Assembly (NCBI GenBank): GCA_902555465.1 | Contig: CACDSN010000015.1 | Coordinates: forward strand, 1 to 32,380 | From: an uncultured Pelagibacteraceae bacterium | GTDB lineage: Bacteria; Pseudomonadota; Alphaproteobacteria; Pelagibacterales; Pelagibacteraceae | Direction: 5' to 3' | DNA: 32,380 bases | Shown here: piece after piece, positions 17,500 to 25,558 of the stretch | How positions within the stretch are numbered: the stretch's first letter is position 1 | How the letters are laid out: each line of letters starts with the position of its first letter | The notes under the pieces: generated by a model | Seen by the model: only the letters and a program-made list of their open reading frames with translations | The model's database searches: none | Told to the model about the DNA's origin: nothing | Made by a program: the position numbers and the translations under genes

Positions 17500-17529
17500 C
17501 TCCTCTTTTATTGAAGTTAATTAATTAAC
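17500..17529 (-). promoter_or_regulatory. dctP: dctP ribosome binding site and upstream palindrome
   Basis: The Shine-Dalgarno sequence GAGGAG (17505-17500) is among the strongest in the window, with a 5-nt spacer to the ATG. Just upstream is a perfect 14-bp palindrome, GTTAATTAATTAAC (17516-17529), which could be an operator or a chance AT-rich palindrome. The whole gap 17495-17633 is otherwise AT-rich and has no gene; near 17616-17634 a weak hairpin (TTTCAAT/ATTGAAA) follows the direction of the upstream MFS gene's end. Confidence 0.5.
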
Positions 17530-17633
17530 TAATCGATTTAAGCACAAAAAACCCAAATTGTCCTAAGAAAGATTCTAAATAAAAAGTCGCAAAAGCTTTA
17601 ATAATTAATTAATTTTTCAATTGTAGATTGAAA

Positions 17634-18860
17634 TTATATCTTTTTATTTAAATTTATAAAAAAAGCATATGAGACAATGCTTAAAAAAAGAAAAACTGAA
17701 AATGCAGATTTAAATCCTGTTACTTCAGAATAACCAAGAATTTTTACATAATCAATAACAAGGCCAATTAACCATTGCATTATAAAAGTTCCGGAAAATA
17801 TTAATAGGTTAAATGATGTAAGAGCTTTGCCTGCTAAATGACTAGAGAATGACAAGCCTACTGCGGGTTGAGTTACAGATAAAAAAATAGAGCTTAGGAT
17901 AAACAATGTAAGGTATAACGCTCCAGCTTTGTTTCCAAGAATAATTATAAGAAACATTATGATAAAACTAACAGGTAATCCTAGCTTCAATATTTTTGTT
18001 GCACTAAATCCTATCTCGTTAATTTTTGGTAAAAAATAACCCCATATAAGAAATGAAAAAAGCATTGTAATATTAATCCAAAACAAACCAGTTGCGCTCT
18101 CAATAGGCGTGTAACCAGCAACTCTAATCATCCATGGCCCAGCCCATAGAGTTTGTATTGCCATTAAACCTCCATAATTAAATAATCCCATTGGTATCAC
18201 GCTTATAAAAAATTTACTTCGCCAAACTTCAGCCAAAGTTCCTATTTGTTCGGAATTCTTTATTGCATTAAATTCTTCTTGGTGTTTCCAATTTGGTACA
18301 AATAATAACATTAGAAAAATACTTGCTAAGATGAGAATTGCTATTCCACCAAATATTGCTCTCCATCCAAAACTTGGTAATAACAATTGTACAGGTAATG
18401 TTGATGATAAAAATCCTAACGATGCAATCATTAACATCCATGAGTTTGCTCTTTGCTGCATATTATTAGCAAACCATATTCTATAACCAGTTAATGGTGC
18501 CATTAAGCATGCACTTACACCGATACCTATTAAAATTCTTGATATAAATAAACCTGAAAAAGTTTGAGATAATGCAAATGATGCTGTTCCAATTAAAGCA
18601 ATTAGTAAAAAAATCGAAATTATTTTTTTAGGTCCAAATTTATCTAACAGATATCCTAATGGAATCTGCATACATGCAAAACCGAAAAAGTAACCACCTG
18701 CTAATAAACCTAGGTCGGCTGCTAATAAATTAAACTCTAAAGTTAAAACTGGTGAAAGAGTTGCGGTAATAGCTCTTAACAAGCATGATAAAAAATAACC
18801 AAACGCAAAAACTAGAAATACAGTGATAGCCCTATTTTTTGGAAGTATATATTTGTTCAT
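17634..18860 (-). CDS. Major facilitator superfamily transporter
   Basis: A 408-residue protein with about 12 hydrophobic segments. The MFS signature between helices 2 and 3 is seen as GYLLDKFGPKK (about 68-78), and RILIGIGVSACLMAPLTGYR in helix 4 is typical. The first half is similar to nitrate/sugar-phosphate style MFS porters, but I cannot name a substrate. It lies 9 nt downstream of the second ABC ATPase gene, so it is probably the last gene of that operon. A second transporter for a related or released compound in the same operon is an inference only. Confidence 0.88.
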   Translation of the reverse strand: MNKYILPKNRAITVFLVFAFGYFLSCLLRAITATLSPVLTLEFNLLAADLGLLAGGYFFGFACMQIPLGYLLDKFGPKKIISIFLLIALIGTASFALSQTFSGLFISRILIGIGVSACLMAPLTGYRIWFANNMQQRANSWMLMIASLGFLSSTLPVQLLLPSFGWRAIFGGIAILILASIFLMLLFVPNWKHQEEFNAIKNSEQIGTLAEVWRSKFFISVIPMGLFNYGGLMAIQTLWAGPWMIRVAGYTPIESATGLFWINITMLFSFLIWGYFLPKINEIGFSATKILKLGLPVSFIIMFLIIILGNKAGALYLTLFILSSIFLSVTQPAVGLSFSSHLAGKALTSFNLLIFSGTFIMQWLIGLVIDYVKILGYSEVTGFKSAFSVFLFLSIVSYAFFINLNKKI

Positions 18861-18869
18861 AATTAGAAA

Positions 18870-19946
18870 TTATTGAACTAGTTTATCTTTAAAGTATACA
18901 CAACACTTATCTGGTGGAAGATAAAGTCGAATGTTTTCAGATGAAATAGATGTTTCTCTTTCTACTTTAGATTTGATCTCAAAATCTCCAACTCTTCCTG
19001 TAATTAATTTAAAGTTACCAAAATCTTCAACTCGACTAACTTTAGCATCAATTAGATTTTCTTTTTGATCTTTCGCAATTTTTATAAATTCTGATCTTAT
19101 ACCAAATTTTATTTCTTTTTCTTTTATTTTGGATAAATTTGTTTTTGTATTAATTAACAAATTGTTAAATTCTATTGAATAATCCGAAGAGACTTTTGAG
19201 TTAAATAAATTCATTGCCGGTGAACCTATAAAATAACCAACAAAAGTAGTTTTTGGTTTTTCAAATAATTCCTTGGGAAGCCCAACTTGAACGATTTCTC
19301 CTTGATCCATAACAATTATATTATCAGCAAATGTCATTGCTTCATTTTGATCGTGGGTTACATAAACTAAAGTAGTTTTATACTGTTCATTAATTTCTTT
19401 TAAACTTCTTCTTAGTCTAAATTTTAAATCTGGATCAATAACAGTTAAAGGTTCATCCATAAGAACTGCAGCCACATCTTCTCTAACCAAACCCCTTCCA
19501 AGCGAGATTAATTGCTTTTGATCTGCAGTTAGCTTTCTAGCTGGCATATTTAAAAAAGATGCAAGATTTAGAGTTTGCGAAACTGATTGTACTCTCTCCT
19601 CAATCTTTTCTTTAGAAAAATTTCTACATTTAAGTGGAAAAGCTAAATTATCATAAACTGTCATTGTATTATAAATAACTGGAAACTGGAAAACTTGCGC
19701 TATATTTCTACTTTCTGTTTTTAAATCGGTCACATCTTTATCATCAAATAAAATATTTCCACCAGAGGGTTTTACCAAACCTGAAACAATATTTAACATT
19801 GTAGTTTTTCCACACCCAGATGGACCAAGAATTGCGTAACGGTTGCCATTTTCCCAAGTCATAGAAAAAGGGTTAAGCGCATACGTTGGATTTGCATCAT
19901 TTGGATTATAAGTATGTGAAATATTTGATAAATCTATTTTAGCCAT
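18870..19946 (-). CDS. glpT: ABC transporter ATPase, GlpT-like, with degenerate signature motif
   Basis: A CUT1-type ATPase of 358 residues from the chosen ATG at 19946-19944, where GGAG sits 6 nt upstream; an in-frame ATG at 19958 would leave no good ribosome site. Walker A GPSGCGKT (41-48), Walker B VLMDEP and the switch His in YVTHDQ (His198) are intact. The signature, normally LSGGQ, reads LTADQ (139-143) within KLTADQKQLISLGRGLVR, and the D-loop is LTVIDPDLK. These odd motifs are those I recall for GlpT of the rhizobial glycerol ABC transporter. A C-terminal TOBE-like beta domain follows. It overlaps the preceding ATPase gene by 8 nt and likely works as a heterodimer with it. Confidence 0.85.
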   Translation of the reverse strand: MAKIDLSNISHTYNPNDANPTYALNPFSMTWENGNRYAILGPSGCGKTTMLNIVSGLVKPSGGNILFDDKDVTDLKTESRNIAQVFQFPVIYNTMTVYDNLAFPLKCRNFSKEKIEERVQSVSQTLNLASFLNMPARKLTADQKQLISLGRGLVREDVAAVLMDEPLTVIDPDLKFRLRRSLKEINEQYKTTLVYVTHDQNEAMTFADNIIVMDQGEIVQVGLPKELFEKPKTTFVGYFIGSPAMNLFNSKVSSDYSIEFNNLLINTKTNLSKIKEKEIKFGIRSEFIKIAKDQKENLIDAKVSRVEDFGNFKLITGRVGDFEIKSKVERETSISSENIRLYLPPDKCCVYFKDKLVQ

Positions 19947-21018
19947 TATTTTCTCCATATGGAGATGATATTAATTTTCCATCATCTCCAAATACATAAA
20001 ATTTATTTGAATTAAATTCGATTTTGACTTTTTCGTTAATTTTAAAATTCATAACTTCTTCAATAAGTACAATTATTTTTGTCTTACCTCTTTTTAAATG
20101 AAGTAGTGTTTCAGAACCACTAATTTCGGCTAATTCAACTACAAACTCTTCTCCCTTATTGCTTAATTTTATTTCAGATGCTCGAATTCCAAAACAATAA
20201 TTTTTATTTTCTAGTTTTGATAAATGATTTGGGAGATTTATATTTATAGTCTCTACATTAATCTTTTCATTTATCTTTGTTCCATTTATTATATTCATTG
20301 GTGGATCATTAGAAATTTCAGCTACTTTAAGATTTTTTGGATTTTCAAATATTTCCTTTGCAGGTCCAGTTTGTAATACTTTGCCCTCGTCAAGAACCAT
20401 CACTTCACCATTGAGCTCCATTACTTCTTGAGGGTCAGTTGTTGAATAAATTAAAATTGTATCTTCTGCAAAACCTCTTGAAAAGATTCTTTTAAATTCT
20501 TCTCTTAACTGTTCTCTAAGTTTATAATCTAAATTAACCAAAGGCTCATCTAATAATAAAATTTTTGCTTTCTTTGCTAATGATCTTGCTAATGCTACTC
20601 TTTGCTGCTGGCCTCCAGATAATTCCTGAATTTTTCTATTTTCAAAACCTATTAAACCTACAGTTTTTAATGCTTCATCCACATCATTTTTAATTTTTTC
20701 TTTATCTATTTTTCGTTGCTTTAATGGAAAAGAAACATTTTCATATACAGTTAAATGAGGATAGTTAATAAATTGTTGATAAACCATTGCTATATTTCTA
20801 TCCCAAACTGGTATTTTACTAAATTCTTTTTCTTCAAATTGAATTTCACCACTATCAGGATTTATTAAGCCAGCAATTGTTTTTAAAAGGGTAGTTTTGC
20901 CAGAAAGTGTCCTTCCAAGAATAGTATACAAATTTCCTTTTTTAAAATTGAAAGAAATATCATTTAAATGAAACTCGTTATCTAGTTTATATGTTAGGTT
21001 ATTTGCATATAAATTCAT
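19939..21018 (-). CDS. glpS: ABC transporter ATPase, GlpS-like, lacking the switch histidine
   Basis: A 359-residue CUT1-type ATPase. The Walker A is GRTLSGKT (35-42), the signature LSGGQQQR (133-140) is perfect, and Walker B ILLLDEP (153-159) is intact, but the switch His is replaced by Thr194 (YSTTDPQE instead of YVTHDQ). The Q-loop region MVYQQFINYPHLTVYENV is the form typical of GlpS in the glycerol ABC system. The C-terminal part is a TOBE-like regulatory domain. It starts with TAATG overlap to the second permease and is followed by the GlpT-like gene. With its partner it should form one complete and one defective ATP site. Confidence 0.86.
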   Translation of the reverse strand: MNLYANNLTYKLDNEFHLNDISFNFKKGNLYTILGRTLSGKTTLLKTIAGLINPDSGEIQFEEKEFSKIPVWDRNIAMVYQQFINYPHLTVYENVSFPLKQRKIDKEKIKNDVDEALKTVGLIGFENRKIQELSGGQQQRVALARSLAKKAKILLLDEPLVNLDYKLREQLREEFKRIFSRGFAEDTILIYSTTDPQEVMELNGEVMVLDEGKVLQTGPAKEIFENPKNLKVAEISNDPPMNIINGTKINEKINVETININLPNHLSKLENKNYCFGIRASEIKLSNKGEEFVVELAEISGSETLLHLKRGKTKIIVLIEEVMNFKINEKVKIEFNSNKFYVFGDDGKLISSPYGENNG

Positions 21019-21866
21019 TATTTTAAAGCCCCTGATAAATTTCCTTTTGACAAATATCTTTCAACAATAAACGCTACAATAATAAGTGGTGCTACCGAAA
21101 CTAAAGCGGAAGCAGATAAACTCCACCATGGTGTAACTGATGAGTTTAATGCAACTACTTTAACAGGTAATAATTGAACTTCTGTAAAAGTTAAAATAAA
21201 TGCGAAAAAGAAGTCAATCCAACCAAAAATTATACAAAACATTCCAGCTACAATTAATCCTGGAATAGAATTTGGAAGAACAACTTTATAAAAAGCTTGA
21301 TATGGATTACATCCATCAATTAATGCTGTTTCATCCAATTCTTTTGGAACCCTGTTAAAAAAATCAACCATTATCCAAACTGCAATTGGCATTAACAGAA
21401 CTATATAAACAACTACTAAACCAATAAGACTGTCTAATAGTCCAATTGTACTCAGAAAGATGAAGAAAGGAATTGAAAGAACAATCGGAGGCATAATTCT
21501 TTGTGAAATAAAGAAAAATGTTATGTCGTTATTTCTTACAAAACCAGCTTTAAAAGTAAATCTTGATAAAGCATAAGCAGCTAATGTTCCAAGAATAATA
21601 CTTATTATACTTGCAGTACAAGTTACAAAAATACTGTTAAAATAAGGTTCAACAATATCTACTCCACCTTTTGCTGGAGACTTTATTAATACTTTCCATC
21701 CCTCTAAAGAAGGCTGATAATCAATCCAAGGAATGTAGGTCACTTTACTATTAACTGATTGGAAATCTTTAAATGAAGTTGACAGCGCCCAAAGGAATGG
21801 GGCAACAACAAACATGGTCCATAAGGTAACAAATGAATATTTCAAAAAAGTGTATAATTTATACAT
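21018..21866 (-). CDS. ABC transporter permease, MalG-like (CUT1)
   Basis: A 282-residue inner-membrane protein with six hydrophobic segments. The cytoplasmic EAA loop that docks on the ATPases is ELDETALIDGCNPYQAFYKVVLPNSIPG-like (about 176-203), with the conserved Gly. The family place is the second permease of sugar/polyol importers (MalG, UgpE, GlpQ). It starts 2 nt after the first permease stop and overlaps glpS by 1 nt. Substrate is decided mostly by the binding protein; the ATPase pair points to glycerol or another small polyol. Confidence 0.93.
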   Translation of the reverse strand: MYKLYTFLKYSFVTLWTMFVVAPFLWALSTSFKDFQSVNSKVTYIPWIDYQPSLEGWKVLIKSPAKGGVDIVEPYFNSIFVTCTASIISIILGTLAAYALSRFTFKAGFVRNNDITFFFISQRIMPPIVLSIPFFIFLSTIGLLDSLIGLVVVYIVLLMPIAVWIMVDFFNRVPKELDETALIDGCNPYQAFYKVVLPNSIPGLIVAGMFCIIFGWIDFFFAFILTFTEVQLLPVKVVALNSSVTPWWSLSASALVSVAPLIIVAFIVERYLSKGNLSGALK

Positions 21867-21868
21867 CT

Positions 21869-22732
21869 TTATTCCTTAATCATTAATTTGGTTAAAACTT
21901 TAGCTATAATTGTTAGGCTGATGATCATAATTACAAGATATGTAAAAGAAAGAGTGGCCGCATAACCCATCTGAAATTCTCTTAAACCTTTTATATAAAT
22001 ATAAAAACTAGATGTTTCTGTTGCGGTACCTGGTCCACCTGATGTTAAAACAAATACTGTATCCATAATTTTTGAGGCCTCAATTAGTCTTATTATTATT
22101 GCACCAATTGATATAGGGGCCATTAGGGGAAAGGTTACAAAAACAAACTTTCTAAATGCACTTGCTCCATCAATTGCAGCAGCCAAAAAAGGTTCTTTGG
22201 GTAGGGACAATAATCCTGCAAGAAGAAGTAAAAACATAAATGGTGTCCATTGCCATACCTCAACAATAATTACAGTTATTTTTGCTGTTGCTGGATCACT
22301 TAACCATTTAGGTCCAATGCCAAAAGTACCTAATAAATCATTTACAGGACCTAAGGATTCATGAAAAAAAGTTCTCCAAATAACGGTCATAATAACTGGG
22401 GTAGTCATCATTGGTATCAAAAACATTACTCGAAAAAATCTTTTAAACTTAATGTCTCTCCAAACCATAAGAGCTAAAGAAAATCCAATTATGTATTGAA
22501 GCACAACAGTTGTTACAGATAAAAAACTTAATCTAAAAAAAGATTCCCAAAATCTTGGATCGTCCGTGAATAATCTTATATAATTTGTAATTCCAATAAA
22601 ATTCATTTCTGGCGTATAGCTATTCCATCCAGAAAAACTTAATCTAATGGTAAATATAATTGGAAATATCAAAATTCCAATCAACACAAAAAGTCCTGGA
22701 AATAAAAAAACAAATTTGTGTTTAAAATTCAT
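21869..22732 (-). CDS. ABC transporter permease, MalF-like (CUT1)
   Basis: A 287-residue inner-membrane protein with six hydrophobic segments and an EAA loop at PFLAAAIDGASAFRKFVFVTFPLMAP (about 181-206). A WNSYTPEMNFIGITNYIRLF segment early in the protein is typical of the first permease of CUT1 importers (UgpA, GlpP). It lies 65 nt downstream of the binding-protein gene, across a long hairpin, and 2 nt upstream of the second permease. It forms the translocation pore with that partner. Confidence 0.93.
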   Translation of the reverse strand: MNFKHKFVFLFPGLFVLIGILIFPIIFTIRLSFSGWNSYTPEMNFIGITNYIRLFTDDPRFWESFFRLSFLSVTTVVLQYIIGFSLALMVWRDIKFKRFFRVMFLIPMMTTPVIMTVIWRTFFHESLGPVNDLLGTFGIGPKWLSDPATAKITVIIVEVWQWTPFMFLLLLAGLLSLPKEPFLAAAIDGASAFRKFVFVTFPLMAPISIGAIIIRLIEASKIMDTVFVLTSGGPGTATETSSFYIYIKGLREFQMGYAATLSFTYLVIMIISLTIIAKVLTKLMIKE

Positions 22733-22750
22733 AAATTTTGGATTTTAAAT

Positions 22751-22783
22751 TTTGTGGCCATTTAAATTATAAACGGCCACAAA
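22751..22783 (-). terminator. Long hairpin between binding-protein gene and permease genes
   Basis: In minus-strand RNA a 14-bp stem forms: 22783-22775 pairs perfectly with 22759-22751 (TTTGTGGCC/GGCCACAAA), and five more pairs extend inward, one of them a G-U, closing a 5-nt loop. The same site read on the plus strand would have an A-C mismatch at that place, so the minus-strand RNA is the better folder. No long U-tract follows, so it is more likely an mRNA-stabilising or attenuating element than a full terminator, favouring binding protein over permease. Confidence 0.75.
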
Positions 22784-22797
22784 TTAATAGTTATATT

Positions 22798-24339
22798 TTA
22801 TAACTTATTATCTTCCATCGCTACACCAACAGCATAGGCAGCTTTAACGTTGTCTTTTCCTACTCTGTTAAGTATTGCTTCCCATTCTTTCGCAACTTCA
22901 TCTAAAGCCTCTTGAGGTGATAATTGTCCTGCAAGAGCCTTCGAAGTTCCAGTTGCAACTGCACTAGTGAATTCAAAAACGCCTGGTACTCTTAGTGGAA
23001 ATACTCTATTTTTACTTTTTTCTTCCATTTCCAATAAGGTGTCAGTATAAGATTTCGCGATTTCCGGATCCCAACCCATTGTATCTATGTAGATATTTGG
23101 ATCAAAGTCAGATTTTTTAAATGGATTAACACCAAATCTACCTATTGCTAGATCGGCCTGATGATTTGCATCATTAGCAAAGAAGCATAAGTAATCAAAT
23201 GCCATTTCTTTTACTTTACTTTTTTTTGCAACACCAACTGCCCAACCCCATACGATGTAAGGAGCTTGATTGTATTGGTTTTCCCATCTGTTAGTCATTC
23301 TATTCCAAACTCTATCTGCACCAGGTAATGGAGCAGCGGCTACTTTGTTTTTTATTGGACTGTCATCTTGCATAGCTGCAATCAACGCATCGTCCCATGA
23401 AAAACTGAAAAGTGTTTGACCACCACCGAACGAACCGATCTCATCACCTAATCCAAAGTTAATTCCCCCTGGAGGGACATATTTTGTAGCTTCAACCCAA
23501 TCAGTTAAAGCCTCTACAAAGCCTGGATTATTGATTAATGGCTTCATTGTATTTAAATCAAAAAAGAAACCACCTGGAGTTCTTGGATTTTTTGAATAAG
23601 CAACTGATCTGCTGAAAAAAGCTGCATACATTAAGTCATCTTTTTTCATTACTTCTGCAGAGCCATATTCTGGTTCTCCATCACCATCCCAGTCCCATCC
23701 ATTAAAGTATGAAGCTATTTCACCATACTCTTTCCATGTTCTTGGAACTCTAAGTTCTTTTCCAGTATCTGCTTTATATTTCTTCTGGTACTCAGGATTA
23801 TCAATTACATCTTTTCTATATTTTAGATAATGCCTGTCACCATCCACTGGAAATTGATACATAACACCATCCCATGAAGCAACACCGATATGAGACTTGG
23901 TAACGTCTTTCATTTGTCTCATTTCAGTATATTTTTTTGGAACTGGTTCTAGATATCTTTTCCAATCGTTAATGAAATTAGAAAATCCAAAAACGATATC
24001 ATATGGAGCTTGTCCTGCTTGAAACGGAACCATAGCTTTAGCATATAAATCTCCAGCAGGTGTATGAGTTACATCAACTTTTGCGCCTGTAAGTTTAGCA
24101 AACTGTTCAGCGTGTAAAGCTGTTGGCTCACCCATAACTGGTACTGCGTGAGTATTAATTTTAAGTGTTTTACCAGAATAGTCTTTTTTTGACATTGACT
24201 CGTAAGAACACTCACCAGGAATATCCCCGGTAGCTTTGATATGTGGAAATTGATCACTCCACTTATCTGCATACGCAACTGGGCTAAATACCAACAAAGC
24301 TGATATTAGAGCGGTTACGCAAGTCTTTATTGTCTTCAT
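22798..24339 (-). CDS. ABC transporter periplasmic solute-binding protein (family 1, polyol/sugar type)
   Basis: A 513-residue extracellular binding protein with a Sec signal peptide (residues 1-24, cleavage after VAYA). It is longer than most family 1 proteins. A WDWDGDGEPEYG segment (215-226) has the Asp spacing of a calcium-binding loop, as in some sugar-binding proteins. A strong AAGGAG ribosome site is 8 nt before the ATG, fitting the large amounts of binding protein these cells make. It follows the alcohol dehydrogenase gene by 19 nt and leads the permeases and GlpS/GlpT-like ATPases. Glycerol or a related polyol is inferred from the ATPases; it could equally be a sugar or sugar alcohol. 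Only two Cys lie in the mature N-terminal and later part, so no strong disulfide claim is made. Confidence 0.88.
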   Translation of the reverse strand: MKTIKTCVTALISALLVFSPVAYADKWSDQFPHIKATGDIPGECSYESMSKKDYSGKTLKINTHAVPVMGEPTALHAEQFAKLTGAKVDVTHTPAGDLYAKAMVPFQAGQAPYDIVFGFSNFINDWKRYLEPVPKKYTEMRQMKDVTKSHIGVASWDGVMYQFPVDGDRHYLKYRKDVIDNPEYQKKYKADTGKELRVPRTWKEYGEIASYFNGWDWDGDGEPEYGSAEVMKKDDLMYAAFFSRSVAYSKNPRTPGGFFFDLNTMKPLINNPGFVEALTDWVEATKYVPPGGINFGLGDEIGSFGGGQTLFSFSWDDALIAAMQDDSPIKNKVAAAPLPGADRVWNRMTNRWENQYNQAPYIVWGWAVGVAKKSKVKEMAFDYLCFFANDANHQADLAIGRFGVNPFKKSDFDPNIYIDTMGWDPEIAKSYTDTLLEMEEKSKNRVFPLRVPGVFEFTSAVATGTSKALAGQLSPQEALDEVAKEWEAILNRVGKDNVKAAYAVGVAMEDNKL

Positions 24340-24358
24340 TTTTCCCTCTCCTTTTTAT

Positions 24359-25420
24359 TTATGGAACCAACACCGCACGACCTTTAACCTTTCCGTCATT
24401 AAGATCATGAAGCGCTTTGTTAGCATCGTCTAACTTATATTCTTGCATGGAAAGCTTAACTTTTCCTCTATCTGCTAACTCCATCAACTCATATAATTCA
24501 GACCACGTTCCTACTAAATTTCCTACAATCGTTTTCTCAGAAATAATTAAATCTACAGCTAGAGATTTAATTTCCTCTCCGTATCCTACAATATAATAGA
24601 AGCCACCATTAGAAGTCATTTGAATCCCCATAGCAGTTGATCCTTTTTCACCAACAAAATCTATAACAGCCTCAGAACCTTTGCCTTTTGTAAGTTCTTT
24701 AACTTTTTCAATTTCATTTCCATCAATCAGAACTCCGTGATCACCGCCGAGTTCCATTGCATGTTTCAAGGCCTTTTCAGATTTTTCAACGATTATTATA
24801 TCAGCTGCACACATCGCTTTTAAACATTGTATTGCAATATGACCTAATCCTCCTGCTCCAATAATTGTACAACTTTGACCAGGCAATAAATGTCTAGTTG
24901 CTTTTTTTACAACTCTATATGCTGTTAAGCCTGCATCAGAAAATGGTGCAACATCTTTTGGTGCTAAAACTTTTGGTAATTTAATTAAGTTTCTAACACT
25001 TGTTTTAAGTAATTCTGAATATCCACCTTCTTTAATACTTAATCCTGGAAAAGCTCCAGCTGCAGCGTGCATGTCATTTCCTCTTCTACAATCTAAGCAT
25101 GTACCGTCAGTTCCTGAAATCAAAGGGTGTAAGATAACAGGATCGCCCTTTTTAAAATCTGTAACATCTTTACCTACATCTTCTATCCATCCAGCATTTT
25201 CGTGTCCCATAACGCACGGTAATAATTTGCCATCTGGATCTTGAATATGTTTCCAAACTCCTTCAATGATGTGAAGGTCAGTTCTGCAAACCCCTGCCGC
25301 ACCTATTTTTACAATAACGTCTGATGCCTTTTCTATTTTTGGATCAGGCATTTCTTCATTCGCAACCCAAACACCCTCTTTCATTTCTGGATCGTATTTA
25401 CGTAGAACCTGTGCTTTCAT
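24359..25420 (-). CDS. Zinc-type alcohol dehydrogenase lacking half of the structural zinc site
   Basis: A 353-residue medium-chain dehydrogenase. The catalytic zinc ligands are Cys45 (GVCRTDLH), His73 (GHENAG) and Asp162 (SDAGLTAY), as in the Rhodococcus ADH-A type. The nucleotide fold has GAGGLG (188-193) with an acidic residue (VEKSE) after the second strand, which points to NAD. The structural zinc normally uses four Cys in the pattern C-x2-C-x2-C-x7-C; here Asp105, Cys108, Cys111 and Ala119 occupy these places, so structural zinc is probably lost. Gene position just ahead of the polyol-type ABC operon suggests it oxidises the imported alcohol. An AGGGGA ribosome site precedes the ATG. 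Substrate unknown. Confidence 0.92.
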   Translation of the reverse strand: MKAQVLRKYDPEMKEGVWVANEEMPDPKIEKASDVIVKIGAAGVCRTDLHIIEGVWKHIQDPDGKLLPCVMGHENAGWIEDVGKDVTDFKKGDPVILHPLISGTDGTCLDCRRGNDMHAAAGAFPGLSIKEGGYSELLKTSVRNLIKLPKVLAPKDVAPFSDAGLTAYRVVKKATRHLLPGQSCTIIGAGGLGHIAIQCLKAMCAADIIIVEKSEKALKHAMELGGDHGVLIDGNEIEKVKELTKGKGSEAVIDFVGEKGSTAMGIQMTSNGGFYYIVGYGEEIKSLAVDLIISEKTIVGNLVGTWSELYELMELADRGKVKLSMQEYKLDDANKALHDLNDGKVKGRAVLVP

Positions 25421-25558
25421 TTTTTCCCCTATTAAATTTTTTTTAAATTTTAGTTTGAATTAAAAAATATGTCTACATGCCAAACTGTATTTTAAAAAAA
25501 TTATATTTTTAAATACAACTTGAGATTGATATGTTTTATCTAATAGAATTAAGAGGTT
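25421..25558 (-). promoter_or_regulatory. AT-rich control region ahead of the alcohol dehydrogenase/ABC operon
   Basis: This 138-nt gap has no gene. It holds an imperfect inverted repeat at 25486-25517 (arms beginning TGTATTT and ending AAATACA, nearly symmetrical through an A/T centre), which may be a regulator site or a weak hairpin after the upstream dehydrogenase gene. It is the largest gap upstream of this operon, so the main promoter is probably here, but no convincing -35/-10 pair stands out from the AT background. Confidence 0.4.

Noticed and set aside
19947-19958. Longer start for the GlpT-like ATPase
   Set aside because: The ATG at 19946 has GGAG six nt upstream and gives the family-like MAKIDLS start; the earlier ATG has no good ribosome site.
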